Source: Chitinophagaceae bacterium (GTDB lineage Bacteria > Bacteroidota > Bacteroidia > Chitinophagales > Chitinophagaceae). From it: DNA of 10,811 bases. The notes under the pieces are model-generated. The model did no database searches. It saw nothing but the letters and a program-made list of their open reading frames with translations, and had not been told where the DNA came from. This document shows, one piece after another, positions 1-8,101 of the stretch. The position numbers and the translations under genes were made by a program. The DNA lies in NCBI GenBank assembly GCA_025924755.1, contig JAICHT010000104.1, positions 1 through 10,811 on the forward strand, written 5' to 3'. How positions within the stretch are numbered: position 1 is the stretch's first letter; every line of letters begins with the position of its first letter.

Positions 1-96
1 GATGCAATAGAAGTGAATATACTATCTGTAGGCGACCCAAAGAAGCTTAGCCAAGAAAAATACAATCAGCCTGTGCGCCTATTTAACATAATATAA
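1..96 (+). CDS. C-terminal fragment of an unidentified protein
   Basis: Frame 1 is open from the first base to a TAA at 94-96, giving 31 residues that end in PVRLFNII. The composition is ordinary for a protein end, with alternating hydrophobic residues (EVNILSVGDPKKL), and the reading is consistent with the tail of a larger gene entering from the left. The fragment is too short to name. The VGDPKKL stretch followed by a short hydrophobic end is reminiscent of C-termini of some M16-type peptidases, but that is only an impression. Its stop faces the 3' end of the minus-strand NADH dehydrogenase gene across about 106 bases, so the two are convergent. Confidence 0.5.
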   Translation, partial: DAIEVNILSVGDPKKLSQEKYNQPVRLFNII

Positions 97-202
97 ATTA
101 TAAGAAAAACGTTTCATAATACTTTGTGTGGCGTGTTGGCCGCCTTTAAATATTAAGCCCAGTATTATAGCACTAAGCACATTGATTAAGTATTGAAACT
201 AT

Positions 203-1534
203 TTAAGCGGCAGGCTGCCGAGATGGTTGCGGCTCCGGATTTACTTTTGCCTGCATCACTTCGTCTATTGGCTTTTTGGGTCGGTAGAATTCTTTAAATA
301 TCAAACGCAGGTTCTGATCGTACGTAAAATAATTATAGATCCAGTTCAAAAAAATAAATAACCGGTTCTTAACGCCTAATATTAAAAATAAATGCACTGC
401 CATCCACATTAACCAGGCAAGGAAACCATTAAAATGCATTTTAGGCTTTGGCAGATCCACAACGGCTTTATTACGGCCAACAGTAGCCATGGAGCCTTTA
501 TTGTTATATTCAAATTCAATCAATGAAGTAGACTTGCTTTCTATGCGTCTTAAGTTGTCTTGAAGTACATCTGCCTGCTGTATGGCTACAGACGCCACCT
601 GTGGATGCCCGTGTGGCCATTCCGGCGTCTCCATATAAGCAAGGTCGCCCAGTACATAAACATTGGTAGAACCTTCCATTAAATTGTGACGGTCTACTTT
701 TATGCGGTTGCCTTTTACAATAAGACTTTTGTCAATGCCTTCCGGAACGTTTCCTTTAATACCGGCAGCCCATATTACCGTATTGGCAGCAATGGTAGAT
801 CCGTCAGCCAGCGTAACATCTTTACCATCATAGTCTTTTACTACCGATTTTGTCATGATGGTGACGCCCATATCTTTTAAATACCGGCAAGAGTCTTCTG
901 CAGACTTTTCGCTCATATTACCCAGCGTTTTATCACTACCTTCTACGAGGTAAATTTTCATTTTTGAGAAATCAAGTTCCGGGTAATCCTTGGGTAATAC
1001 ATAGGTCTTCATCTCACACAATGCGCCTGCTAATTCCACGCCGGTAGGCCCTCCACCTACAATCACTACGTTTAATAAGCGCTCCAATTCTGATGGATTT
1101 TTTTCCAGTAACGCATCTTCAAAATTCTGTAAAAAGCGATGGCGCAGCTGCAACGCTTCCACCGTAGACTTCATTGGGAAAGCATTGGTAATAATGTTCT
1201 GATTCCCAAAAAAATTGGTATCTGCACCCGTGGCCAATACCAGTATATCATAAGGTACCTCTTCTGAATCGGTTATAATTTTGTTCAACTCCGGTACTAC
1301 CCGCTTTACGGTTTCCATGCGAATATGCACGTTTTTGCTTTTTTGAAAAGCTTTACGCAATGGAAACGAAATATTGCTGGCATCTAATGCCGATGTAGCT
1401 ACTTGGTAAAAAAGAGGTTGAAACTGGTGATAGTTGAACCGGTCAATAAGTTCTACTTCAAAGCCTGCCCGATTGTTTAATTTACGGGCCAGCTTTAAAC
1501 CGGCGAAACCAGCACCCACTATAACTATTTTCAT
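203..1534 (-). CDS. ndh: Type II NADH dehydrogenase (NDH-2), FAD-dependent
   Basis: A 443-aa flavoprotein that by family oxidises NADH and passes electrons to membrane quinone without pumping protons. Seen in the sequence: an N-terminal FAD-binding Rossmann motif GAGFAG at residues 7-12; the QPLFYQVATSAL segment at 39-50 typical of the family; a second nucleotide-binding motif GGGPTG at 160-165 for NADH; the flavin-contacting NVYVLGD at 291-297; and PQVASVAIQQ at 311-320. After residue 367 comes a hydrophobic, aromatic-rich region (FLAWLMWMAVHLFLILG) followed by FIFLNWIYNYF, the membrane-anchoring C-terminus of NDH-2. The length is usual for the family. The start is the only ATG preceding the GAGFAG motif; a purine-rich AAAGGTATAGG lies just upstream. 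It follows serA by 37 bases on the same strand and is probably co-transcribed with it. A related NAD(P)/FAD oxidoreductase is possible, but the motifs fit NDH-2 well. Confidence 0.92.
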   Translation of the reverse strand: MKIVIVGAGFAGLKLARKLNNRAGFEVELIDRFNYHQFQPLFYQVATSALDASNISFPLRKAFQKSKNVHIRMETVKRVVPELNKIITDSEEVPYDILVLATGADTNFFGNQNIITNAFPMKSTVEALQLRHRFLQNFEDALLEKNPSELERLLNVVIVGGGPTGVELAGALCEMKTYVLPKDYPELDFSKMKIYLVEGSDKTLGNMSEKSAEDSCRYLKDMGVTIMTKSVVKDYDGKDVTLADGSTIAANTVIWAAGIKGNVPEGIDKSLIVKGNRIKVDRHNLMEGSTNVYVLGDLAYMETPEWPHGHPQVASVAIQQADVLQDNLRRIESKSTSLIEFEYNNKGSMATVGRNKAVVDLPKPKMHFNGFLAWLMWMAVHLFLILGVKNRLFIFLNWIYNYFTYDQNLRLIFKEFYRPKKPIDEVMQAKVNPEPQPSRQPAA

Positions 1535-1571
1535 ATACCTATACCTTTAAAATTCGTGTTTATTGCAAACA

Positions 1572-2804
1572 TTAATACAATAATCGAACCTTGATTGTGT
1601 TGGGTACTTCTTTCAATAACATAGTGGCCTGCTTCGATAATTGCTTATCCACATCTACTACCACATATCCAATAGTATCGTTTGTTTTCAGGTATTGCCC
1701 TACTATATTAATATTGTGACTAGAAAGCTGTCCGTTAATTTGCGATAAAACACCTGGTACGTTCTTATGTATATGTAAGATGCGATGCGCACCGGCGTGC
1801 GGTGGTAACGACAAAGCCGGTATCGTATGCGAGCCTAATGAAACTCCTTTTTCAAGATATACCAGGAGTTTGGCACTTACATCTTCACCAATGTTCTGCT
1901 GCGCCTCCTGTGTAGAGCCGCCAATATGTGGCGTTAATAGTACGTTGGGTAAGTTTTGCAAAGGTGTAGTAAAAACATCGCCGTTCTTTTCCGGCTCTTG
2001 TGGAAAAACGTCAATAGCGGCACCGCTAAGGGCTCCTGCCTTTAGAGCCTGGGCCAGTGCCGGAATATCTACCACTTCTCCCCTTGCATAATTAATGAGA
2101 ATGGAGCCTTTTTTAAAAAAAGACAAAATTTCCTCGCTGATTAAGTTTTTGGTCTGATCCGTTTCCGGTACATGAAGCGTCACCACATCTGCCTGACCAA
2201 CCAGTTCTTTTAAAGATCGTACATCTGAAGCGTTTCCTAATGGAAGTTTGGTTTCCACATCATAAAATATAACCTTCATGCCTAATGCTTCAGCTAATAC
2301 GCTTACCTGTGAACCAATATTTCCGTAGCCGATAATTCCTAATGTTTTGCCTCTCAGCTCAAAACTGCCGCTGGCATCTTTTAGCCATATGCCTTTATGA
2401 GCCGAAATGTTTTTATCAGGTATGCGGCGTATCAGCATAATGGCTGCAGCTATTACCAGTTCCGCTACAGAACGGGTATTGGAATAAGGTGCATTAAAAA
2501 CCGCGACTCCTTCATTTGTAGCCATTTCCAGGTTTACCTGGTTCACGCCTATACAAAAGCAACCGATCGCCTGAAGCTTTTTTGCCTGTTTTAACACTCC
2601 GGCGGTAACCTTGGTTTTTGACCGGATACCTAATAAGTGTACATCTTTAATCGCCTCCATCAACTCCGCCTCTGATAAGGCTTTCGTTAACCTTTCTACT
2701 TGCGTATACCCTTGTTTTAAAAAAGTATTAACGGCCAGCTGGCTGATGTTTTCAAGTAGTAAAACTTTAATTTTTTCTTTTGGATAACTGGTAAGTGCCT
2801 CCAT
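1572..2804 (-). CDS. serA: D-3-phosphoglycerate dehydrogenase with C-terminal ACT domain
   Basis: Catalyses NAD-dependent oxidation of 3-phosphoglycerate to 3-phosphohydroxypyruvate, the first step of serine synthesis, in the cytoplasm. At 410 aa it has the length of E. coli SerA and appears collinear with it. Visible are the substrate-side segment GCFCIGVNQV (81-90), FNAPYSNTRSVAELV (103-117), the NAD-binding motif GYGNIG (159-164), catalytic Arg241 in YARGEVVDIPAL, Glu270 in DVFPQEPE, and His293 in TPHIGGSTQEAQ. The C-terminal ACT domain (about 340-410) keeps HIHKNVPGVL and NINIVGQYL, so His346, Asn348 and Asn366 match the serine-contacting residues of the E. coli enzyme. Feedback inhibition by serine is therefore likely. 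There is no extra ASB domain. It appears to be the first gene of a minus-strand pair with ndh. The predicted -7 element lies so close to the ATG that the mRNA may be almost leaderless. Confidence 0.95.
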   Translation of the reverse strand: MEALTSYPKEKIKVLLLENISQLAVNTFLKQGYTQVERLTKALSEAELMEAIKDVHLLGIRSKTKVTAGVLKQAKKLQAIGCFCIGVNQVNLEMATNEGVAVFNAPYSNTRSVAELVIAAAIMLIRRIPDKNISAHKGIWLKDASGSFELRGKTLGIIGYGNIGSQVSVLAEALGMKVIFYDVETKLPLGNASDVRSLKELVGQADVVTLHVPETDQTKNLISEEILSFFKKGSILINYARGEVVDIPALAQALKAGALSGAAIDVFPQEPEKNGDVFTTPLQNLPNVLLTPHIGGSTQEAQQNIGEDVSAKLLVYLEKGVSLGSHTIPALSLPPHAGAHRILHIHKNVPGVLSQINGQLSSHNINIVGQYLKTNDTIGYVVVDVDKQLSKQATMLLKEVPNTIKVRLLY

Positions 2805-2808
2805 ACCG

Positions 2809-2816
2809 CAAATATG
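2809..2816 (-). promoter_or_regulatory. Possible -7 promoter element for serA
   Basis: On the minus strand the bases read CATATTTG, one mismatch from the Bacteroidota -7 consensus TAnnTTTG, and end only four bases before the serA ATG. If used, transcription would start at or within a base or two of the start codon. I see no clear TTTG at the expected upstream distance, so this is weak. Confidence 0.3.
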
Positions 2817-2923
2817 CGCAATAAATTAAAGCACCTAATAAAATGTTTTTGTGCATTTATTAAATTAGTTTTTACTTACTTGCACTTTTTTTGGCCTTTT
2901 AACCAAATTGTAAAACCTGTCAC

Positions 2924-4096
2924 TTGAAAAACTACATCCTGAATTCTTTTTTACTTCTGATCCTTACCGGTTGTTTTTCGAAAGATAAAAATCCGCCTGT
3001 AGCCAAACACCATACAGTTACGGTACCGGCTTCGGTATTACCACCCTTAAGTGAAGCGGAAAAAATAAAGTACCATAATATTGTTGAGAACTACCTGAAT
3101 CATAGTTTACTGCGTACCAATTTTAATGGAGGCATATTAATAGCTAAGAATGGCACCATTGTATACGAACGATATGTAGGGTTTAAAGATTTACGGAAAA
3201 AAGACTCACTTACCGCACAAACGCCATTGCAAATAGCTTCTACCAGCAAAACGCTTACTTCTGCTGCAGTGCTGCAACTTGTACAAGAAGGAAGGCTTAA
3301 ACTCACCGACACCCTGGGAAAATTTTTCCCGGGCTTTCCATATGCGGGTATTACCGTAAAGTTATTATTAGACCATCGCAGCGGCTTGCCCAATTACATC
3401 TACTATATGGATTTAATGGGCTGGGATAAGCATAAAATGGCTACCAACCAGGACGTGATAAATACTTTAATAAATTGGCATCCGCCTATTATGGCGCATC
3501 CTGACAAGCGTTTTTACTATTGTAATTCCAATTTTGTTTTGCTGGCTTCTATTGTGGAAAAAGTATCCGGTATATCATTTCCCGAGTATATGAAAAAGAA
3601 TATTTTCGAACCGCTGGGCATGAAGGATACCTATATCCGTACGCAATCACAAGCCGATTCATTGCGGTCTGCAAACTCTTATAAAGCTAATGGCGGTATA
3701 TGGCCGCTCGATTTTACCGATGGGCCTTATGGGGATAAAAACGTATATTCAACACCAAGAGATCTATTGAAGTGGGATCAATCGTTGTACAACCATACGC
3801 TGTTAAATGAACAAACGCTAGATTCTGCCTTTACTCCTTTCAGTAACGAAAAACCGTCCATGCATAATTATGGTTTGGGCTGGCGGTTGTTATATTTTCC
3901 TAATGGCAAGAGAGTGATCTATCATAATGGCCACTGGCATGGTTTTAATTCCGCATTTGACCGTTTGACCGATGAAAAAGTAACAATCATTATATTAGGA
4001 AACCGGTTTGATAAAAACATTTACCTGGCATCCAGAAAAATGTATGATCTGTTTGGCAATTACGATTCTAATAGCGAACCGGAAGGTGTGGAGTAA
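2924..4096 (+). CDS. Serine hydrolase lipoprotein, beta-lactamase/penicillin-binding-protein-like family
   Basis: A 390-aa predicted lipoprotein with the serine beta-lactamase fold (class C/D-peptidase/esterase family). It begins with a signal peptide and the lipobox LTGC at residues 14-17, so Cys17 should be lipidated after cleavage. Catalytic motifs: SxxK as STSK at 106-109 (nucleophile Ser106, Lys109), YxN as YCN at 199-201 followed by SN, and the third motif as HNG at 334-336 in place of KTG. HRSGLPNY at 151-158 and FEPLGMKDT at 228-236 are also typical. The start is TTG at 2924: there is no in-frame ATG before the signal peptide, and starting later would remove it. Members of this family act as D-aminopeptidases, carboxypeptidases, esterases or, rarely, true beta-lactamases; the substrate cannot be read from the sequence, and resistance should not be assumed. 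It is followed after 26 bases by nnr. Confidence 0.88.
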   Translation: MKNYILNSFLLLILTGCFSKDKNPPVAKHHTVTVPASVLPPLSEAEKIKYHNIVENYLNHSLLRTNFNGGILIAKNGTIVYERYVGFKDLRKKDSLTAQTPLQIASTSKTLTSAAVLQLVQEGRLKLTDTLGKFFPGFPYAGITVKLLLDHRSGLPNYIYYMDLMGWDKHKMATNQDVINTLINWHPPIMAHPDKRFYYCNSNFVLLASIVEKVSGISFPEYMKKNIFEPLGMKDTYIRTQSQADSLRSANSYKANGGIWPLDFTDGPYGDKNVYSTPRDLLKWDQSLYNHTLLNEQTLDSAFTPFSNEKPSMHNYGLGWRLLYFPNGKRVIYHNGHWHGFNSAFDRLTDEKVTIIILGNRFDKNIYLASRKMYDLFGNYDSNSEPEGVE

Positions 4097-4122
4097 TTTT
4101 AGGCTCCAAACAACAAATTGCT

Positions 4123-5628
4123 ATGAATATATATGATGCCGACCAGGTAAAAGCGTGGGATGCTTATACCATTAAGCACGAACCAATTACTTCTCTTGAT
4201 TTGATGGAACGTGCTGCAAATAAGTGTGTGGCGTGGATCTTATCAAGAAAATGGCAGGAAATACCTTTTAAAATTTTTTGTGGCAAAGGAAATAATGGTG
4301 GTGATGGTTTAGCAATAGCGCGGATGCTATTAGAACAAGGCTACGAGGTAACGGTTTACATACTGGAATTTGGCAAGTTGGGAAGTGATGATTTCCAGGC
4401 AAATCTGCAACGGCTGCATCAAACCCCCTGCCCTATTTATTTTATACAATCTACAGAAACTTTTCCCTACCTGGTGTCAAACGATATTGTAATTGATGCC
4501 CTATTTGGATTGGGTTTAAATAAACCACCGGATGGTCTTGCCGCGGATTTAATCCAGTATATTAATAATGCCAAAGCAACTGTTATTGCTATTGATTTGC
4601 CAAGTGGGCTGTTTTGCAGCCAGTCTTCCATAGAAAATAAAGTCATAAAGGCCACCTGGACGCTTACATTCCAGTGTTATAAACCGGCGCTGCTGGTAGC
4701 CGAAAATGCCGCTTTTTTTGGTGAGGTAATCGTATTGGATATCCTGTTGCATCCTGGCTTTTTACAAAATAATGCACCTTTTGCATTTTTAACTGATGAA
4801 GAATTCATTAAAAACATTTTTAAAAAGCGAAATGAATATGCTCATAAGGGCAATTACGGCCATGCATTAATTATTGCCGGCAGCTATGGTAAAATGGGTG
4901 CAGCCGTATTAGCTACGGCTTCTTGTTTAAAAACCGGTGCAGGACTGGTTACGGCATACATCCCAAAATGTGGTTACGATATCATGCAGACATCATTGCC
5001 GGAGGCAATGGTGCTAACCGATGATGAAGAACAAATGATAACACAAATTCCTTCCAATTTAGAAAAGAATTCCGTTATTGGAATTGGTCCGGGAATTGGA
5101 ACTGATGAAAGCACCCAAAATGCGGTAATTCAATTAATAAATTCATTTTCCAAACCCATTGTGATTGATGCCGATGGGTTGAACTGCCTGTCTAAAAATC
5201 AGGTGCATATTAAAGACATTAAACCTCACTCTGTTTTAACACCACATCCAAAAGAATTCGATAGGCTTTTCGGAGATTTTAAAAACGATTTTGACCGTAC
5301 GGACGCAGCTCGTAAAAAGGCTTTGGAATTAGGTTGTATTATAGTTTTGAAGGGACATCATACCGCAATAGCTTTACCTGATGGCAAATGCTATATTAAT
5401 GCTACCGGAAACGCAGGTATGGCCAAGGGAGGCTCAGGCGACGTGCTCACAGGTATCATTACTTCGGTGCTTGCCCAAAATTATACACCAGCACATGCAG
5501 CCATATTGGGCGTATATCTACATGGCCTGGCGGGAGATTTTGCTGCAGAAGCTTTAAGTAAAGAAGCGATGATGGCCTCGGATATTGTCCGCAATTTATC
5601 GGCTGCCTTTTTAAAATTAAACAGGTGA
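4123..5628 (+). CDS. nnr: Bifunctional NAD(P)HX epimerase / ADP- or ATP-dependent NAD(P)HX dehydratase
   Basis: A 501-aa metabolite-repair enzyme. The N-terminal YjeF_N domain (about 1-215) epimerises R-NAD(P)HX to the S form; the C-terminal ribokinase-like domain (about 225-500) dehydrates S-NAD(P)HX back to NAD(P)H using ADP or ATP. N-terminal marks: GKGNNGGDG at 54-62, VIDALFGLGL at 123-132 with Asp126, and IDLPSGL at 157-163. C-terminal marks: KGNYGHALIIAGS at 242-254, TGAGLVT at 271-277, GIGPGIG at 320-326, DADGLN at 349-354, TPHPKEF at 373-379, KGHHT at 410-414, and NAGMAKGGSGDVLTG at 430-444 with the catalytic Asp440. Both domains look intact and the length is normal for the fused form. 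No Shine-Dalgarno sequence is visible before the ATG. It lies 26 bases after the serine hydrolase gene and is probably in the same transcript, without an evident functional link. Confidence 0.95.
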   Translation: MNIYDADQVKAWDAYTIKHEPITSLDLMERAANKCVAWILSRKWQEIPFKIFCGKGNNGGDGLAIARMLLEQGYEVTVYILEFGKLGSDDFQANLQRLHQTPCPIYFIQSTETFPYLVSNDIVIDALFGLGLNKPPDGLAADLIQYINNAKATVIAIDLPSGLFCSQSSIENKVIKATWTLTFQCYKPALLVAENAAFFGEVIVLDILLHPGFLQNNAPFAFLTDEEFIKNIFKKRNEYAHKGNYGHALIIAGSYGKMGAAVLATASCLKTGAGLVTAYIPKCGYDIMQTSLPEAMVLTDDEEQMITQIPSNLEKNSVIGIGPGIGTDESTQNAVIQLINSFSKPIVIDADGLNCLSKNQVHIKDIKPHSVLTPHPKEFDRLFGDFKNDFDRTDAARKKALELGCIIVLKGHHTAIALPDGKCYINATGNAGMAKGGSGDVLTGIITSVLAQNYTPAHAAILGVYLHGLAGDFAAEALSKEAMMASDIVRNLSAAFLKLNR

Positions 5629-5740
5629 GCCCAACAGTGTTGTTCTTTTGATAAACTAATACTGCCTTATATATTAACAATCTTTCCAGAAAGCTTTAAG
5701 CGTAAGTTTAGGCTGCGGATACAAATGATGCATCAACCCC

Positions 5741-5748
5741 TATCTTTG
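5741..5748 (+). promoter_or_regulatory. -7 promoter element for hppA
   Basis: TATCTTTG is a perfect match to the Bacteroidota -7 consensus TAnnTTTG and lies 25 bases before the hppA ATG. The expected start of transcription is near 5753-5756, giving a leader of about 20 bases. No clear TTTG is present 19-21 bases upstream, so the -33 element is poor or absent. Confidence 0.6.
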
Positions 5749-5773
5749 CCTGCATTAAAACCTTTTCTGCTAT

Positions 5774-7975
5774 ATGAATTCTTATGTGTACCTCGTCCCC
5801 GTTATGGGTCTGTTGGGTCTTTTGTTTACCTTTTGGAAGTTTGTTTGGGTAAGTAAACAAGATGCCGGCACTGACCGTATGAAAGAAATCAGCAATTATA
5901 TTGCTGAAGGTGCTATGGCTTTTTTAAAAGCCGAATGGAAGATACTAGGCTACTTTGTAGTAATAGTAGCTTTGCTATTGGGTTTTATGGCTAGTCGTAA
6001 TCCATCCTCGCACTGGTCAATTGCGATTGCTTTTATAATTGGTGCATTTTTTAGTGCTTTAGCAGGTTTTATTGGTATGCGCATAGCCACTAAAGCAAAT
6101 GTACGTACGGCACATGCAGCCCGGACCAGTCTATCAAAAGCCTTAGAGGTATCTTTTACCGGCGGTTCTGTTATGGGTATGGGTGTTGCCGGGTTAGCCG
6201 TGTTGGGATTAAGTAGTCTTTTTATAGTACTTCGCCAGGTATTTGCTCCGGATGCTGCTGTAAATTCGGCTGAGATGCTTCGAACCATAGAAGTACTAAC
6301 CGGTTTTTCATTGGGCGCTGAAAGCATTGCTCTTTTCGCCCGTGTAGGTGGAGGTATATATACTAAAGCTGCCGATGTAGGTGCTGACCTGGTAGGAAAA
6401 GTAGAAGCAGGAATACCGGAAGATGATCCTCGCAACCCTGCTACCATTGCAGATAATGTAGGTGATAATGTAGGAGACGTAGCCGGAATGGGTGCGGACT
6501 TATTTGGCTCTTACGTGGCTACTGTATTGGCTACTATAGTATTAGGACAGGAAACAATAGCTCATGGGGATGCATTTGGCGGGTTCTCTCCCATCCTTTT
6601 ACCAATGCTGATTGCAGGCGTGGGTATCATTTTTTCAATAATTGCTACGTTTTTTGTTCGCATTTCAGATACGGCTGGCGTTAGTACGGCCGCTGTTCAG
6701 AAAGCATTGAATATGGGCAACTGGGGTTCAATAATCATCACAGGTATAGCCTCCTATTTTTTGGTAAACTGGCTTTTGCCCGATACGCTGACTTTAAGAG
6801 GACATGACTTTACTAAAAATGGGGTTTTTGGCGCTATTGCTGTTGGCCTTGTTGTCGGTACACTCATGAGTATTATCACAGAATACTATACGGCTATGGG
6901 CAAAAAACCGGTTATGTCTATTGTGCGGCAATCAGGTACTGGCCATGCTACCAACGTAATCGGCGGATTGGCAGTAGGCATGGAATCTACTTTTCTGCCT
7001 ATCTTAGTTTTAGCAGGCGGCATTTACGGTTCTTATGCGTTTGCCGGTTTATACGGTGTAGCTATTGCAGCAGCCGGTATGATGGCTACCACTGCTATGC
7101 AGTTGGCAATTGATGCTTTTGGCCCTATTGCTGATAATGCCGGCGGTATTGCCGAAATGAGTGAATTGCCTAAGGAAGTTCGTGAAAAAACCGATACGCT
7201 TGATGCTGTTGGAAACACTACGGCAGCAACGGGTAAAGGTTTTGCTATTGCTTCTGCGGCCTTAACTGCCCTGGCTTTATTTGCGGCTTTCGTAGGTGTT
7301 GCCGGTATCGATGGCATCAATATTTACAAGGCAGATGTTTTGGCAAGCTTATTTGTGGGCGGTATGATACCATTTATTTTCTCCTCGCTGGCAATCAGGG
7401 CTGTAGGCGAAGCGGCTATGGCAATGGTAGAAGAAGTTCGTCGCCAATTTCGCACCATTCCAGGAATTATGGAAGGAACTGGCAAACCTGAATATGAAAA
7501 ATGCGTGGCTATTTCTACAGAAGCATCGCTCAAAAAGATGATGTTACCGGGTGCCATTGCAATTTTATCTCCACTGATTTTAGGTTTTTTATTAGGTCCG
7601 GAAGCATTAGGTGGATTTTTAGCCGGCGCAACGGTGAGTGGCGTTTTAATGGGTATGTTTCAGAATAATGCAGGGGGCGCTTGGGATAATGCCAAGAAGA
7701 GCTTTGAAAAAGGAGTAGACATTAACGGCCAAAAATATTTCAAAGGCTCTGATCCACATAAAGCTTCAGTAACAGGTGATACTGTTGGAGATCCTTTTAA
7801 AGATACATCAGGTCCATCTATGAACATTTTAATTAAGCTGATGTCTATTGTATCCCTGGTTATTGCCCCAACTTTAGCAAGTGTATTTCATACGAGGCAT
7901 ACACCTGAAATTACAAGGGCAAAAACAGAGCAAGTACAGGCTGTGGGACTGTTAAAAACGGATATTAAAAAGTAA
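5774..7975 (+). CDS. hppA: Membrane-bound ion-translocating pyrophosphatase, K+-dependent type, probably H+-pumping
   Basis: A 733-aa polytopic inner-membrane enzyme that couples hydrolysis of pyrophosphate to ion export; the family has about 16 helices. Pyrophosphate/Mg sites are intact: DVGADLVGKVEAGIPEDDP (201-219), IADNVGDNVGD (225-235), DAFGPIADNAGGIAEMS (447-463), NNAGGAWDNAKK (631-642) and GDTVGDPFKDTSGPS (668-682). At GNTTAATGKG (480-489), Ala484 and Gly487 are at the positions where K+-independent enzymes carry Lys and Thr, so K+ dependence is expected. The gate glutamate usual in helix 6 is missing: ADLFGSYVAT (241-250) has Gly245 and Ala249 at the two known positions. A glutamate, Glu183, lies in the preceding helix (LGAESIALFARVGGG, 180-194) where most relatives have Ser or Gly. 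From memory, this arrangement marks the Flavobacterium-type H+-pumping, K+-dependent group. It is a stand-alone gene with its own promoter and a strong terminator. Confidence 0.96.
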   Translation: MNSYVYLVPVMGLLGLLFTFWKFVWVSKQDAGTDRMKEISNYIAEGAMAFLKAEWKILGYFVVIVALLLGFMASRNPSSHWSIAIAFIIGAFFSALAGFIGMRIATKANVRTAHAARTSLSKALEVSFTGGSVMGMGVAGLAVLGLSSLFIVLRQVFAPDAAVNSAEMLRTIEVLTGFSLGAESIALFARVGGGIYTKAADVGADLVGKVEAGIPEDDPRNPATIADNVGDNVGDVAGMGADLFGSYVATVLATIVLGQETIAHGDAFGGFSPILLPMLIAGVGIIFSIIATFFVRISDTAGVSTAAVQKALNMGNWGSIIITGIASYFLVNWLLPDTLTLRGHDFTKNGVFGAIAVGLVVGTLMSIITEYYTAMGKKPVMSIVRQSGTGHATNVIGGLAVGMESTFLPILVLAGGIYGSYAFAGLYGVAIAAAGMMATTAMQLAIDAFGPIADNAGGIAEMSELPKEVREKTDTLDAVGNTTAATGKGFAIASAALTALALFAAFVGVAGIDGINIYKADVLASLFVGGMIPFIFSSLAIRAVGEAAMAMVEEVRRQFRTIPGIMEGTGKPEYEKCVAISTEASLKKMMLPGAIAILSPLILGFLLGPEALGGFLAGATVSGVLMGMFQNNAGGAWDNAKKSFEKGVDINGQKYFKGSDPHKASVTGDTVGDPFKDTSGPSMNILIKLMSIVSLVIAPTLASVFHTRHTPEITRAKTEQVQAVGLLKTDIKK

Positions 7976-7997
7976 AGATATTATAGGATTTAAGTTT

Positions 7998-8036
7998 AAT
8001 AAAAATGGCCTGCATCAAAAGCAGGCCATTTTTATT
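7998..8036. terminator. Strong bidirectional intrinsic terminator
   Basis: AATAAAAATGGCCTGC at 7998-8013 is exactly complementary to the bases at 8021-8036, giving a perfect 16-bp stem with a 7-base loop (ATCAAAA). The GC-rich core is flanked by a run of A on one side and T on the other, so it can stop transcription from both hppA (ending 22 bases upstream) and the convergent minus-strand gene ending at 8102. Confidence 0.9.
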
Positions 8037-8101
8037 GTGGGATATGAAGGGAATTCATATTGAATAATGGAGGTTCCTTGATATTATTTGGTTATCATAT
8101 C

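Noticed and set aside
130..144. Hairpin GGCG-N7-CGCC followed by a short T run, possible terminator between the two convergent left-end genes
   Set aside because: Only four base pairs and no proper T tract; too weak to list as a terminator.
2924..4096. Serine hydrolase as a beta-lactamase controlled by the BlaI/M56 cassette
   Set aside because: It lies over 5 kb away, has HNG rather than KTG as third motif, and no TACGA-N6-TCGTA dyad is visible upstream; family membership alone does not show beta-lactamase activity.
5629..5700. Short inverted repeats after nnr (CAACA/TGTTG and CTTTC/GAAAG) as a terminator
   Set aside because: Stems of five pairs or fewer with tiny loops and no following T run.
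5950..6447. 165-codon minus-strand ORF opposite hppA
   Set aside because: Antisense shadow of an intact, well-conserved gene; low-complexity Ala/Pro/Thr-rich translation with no domain.
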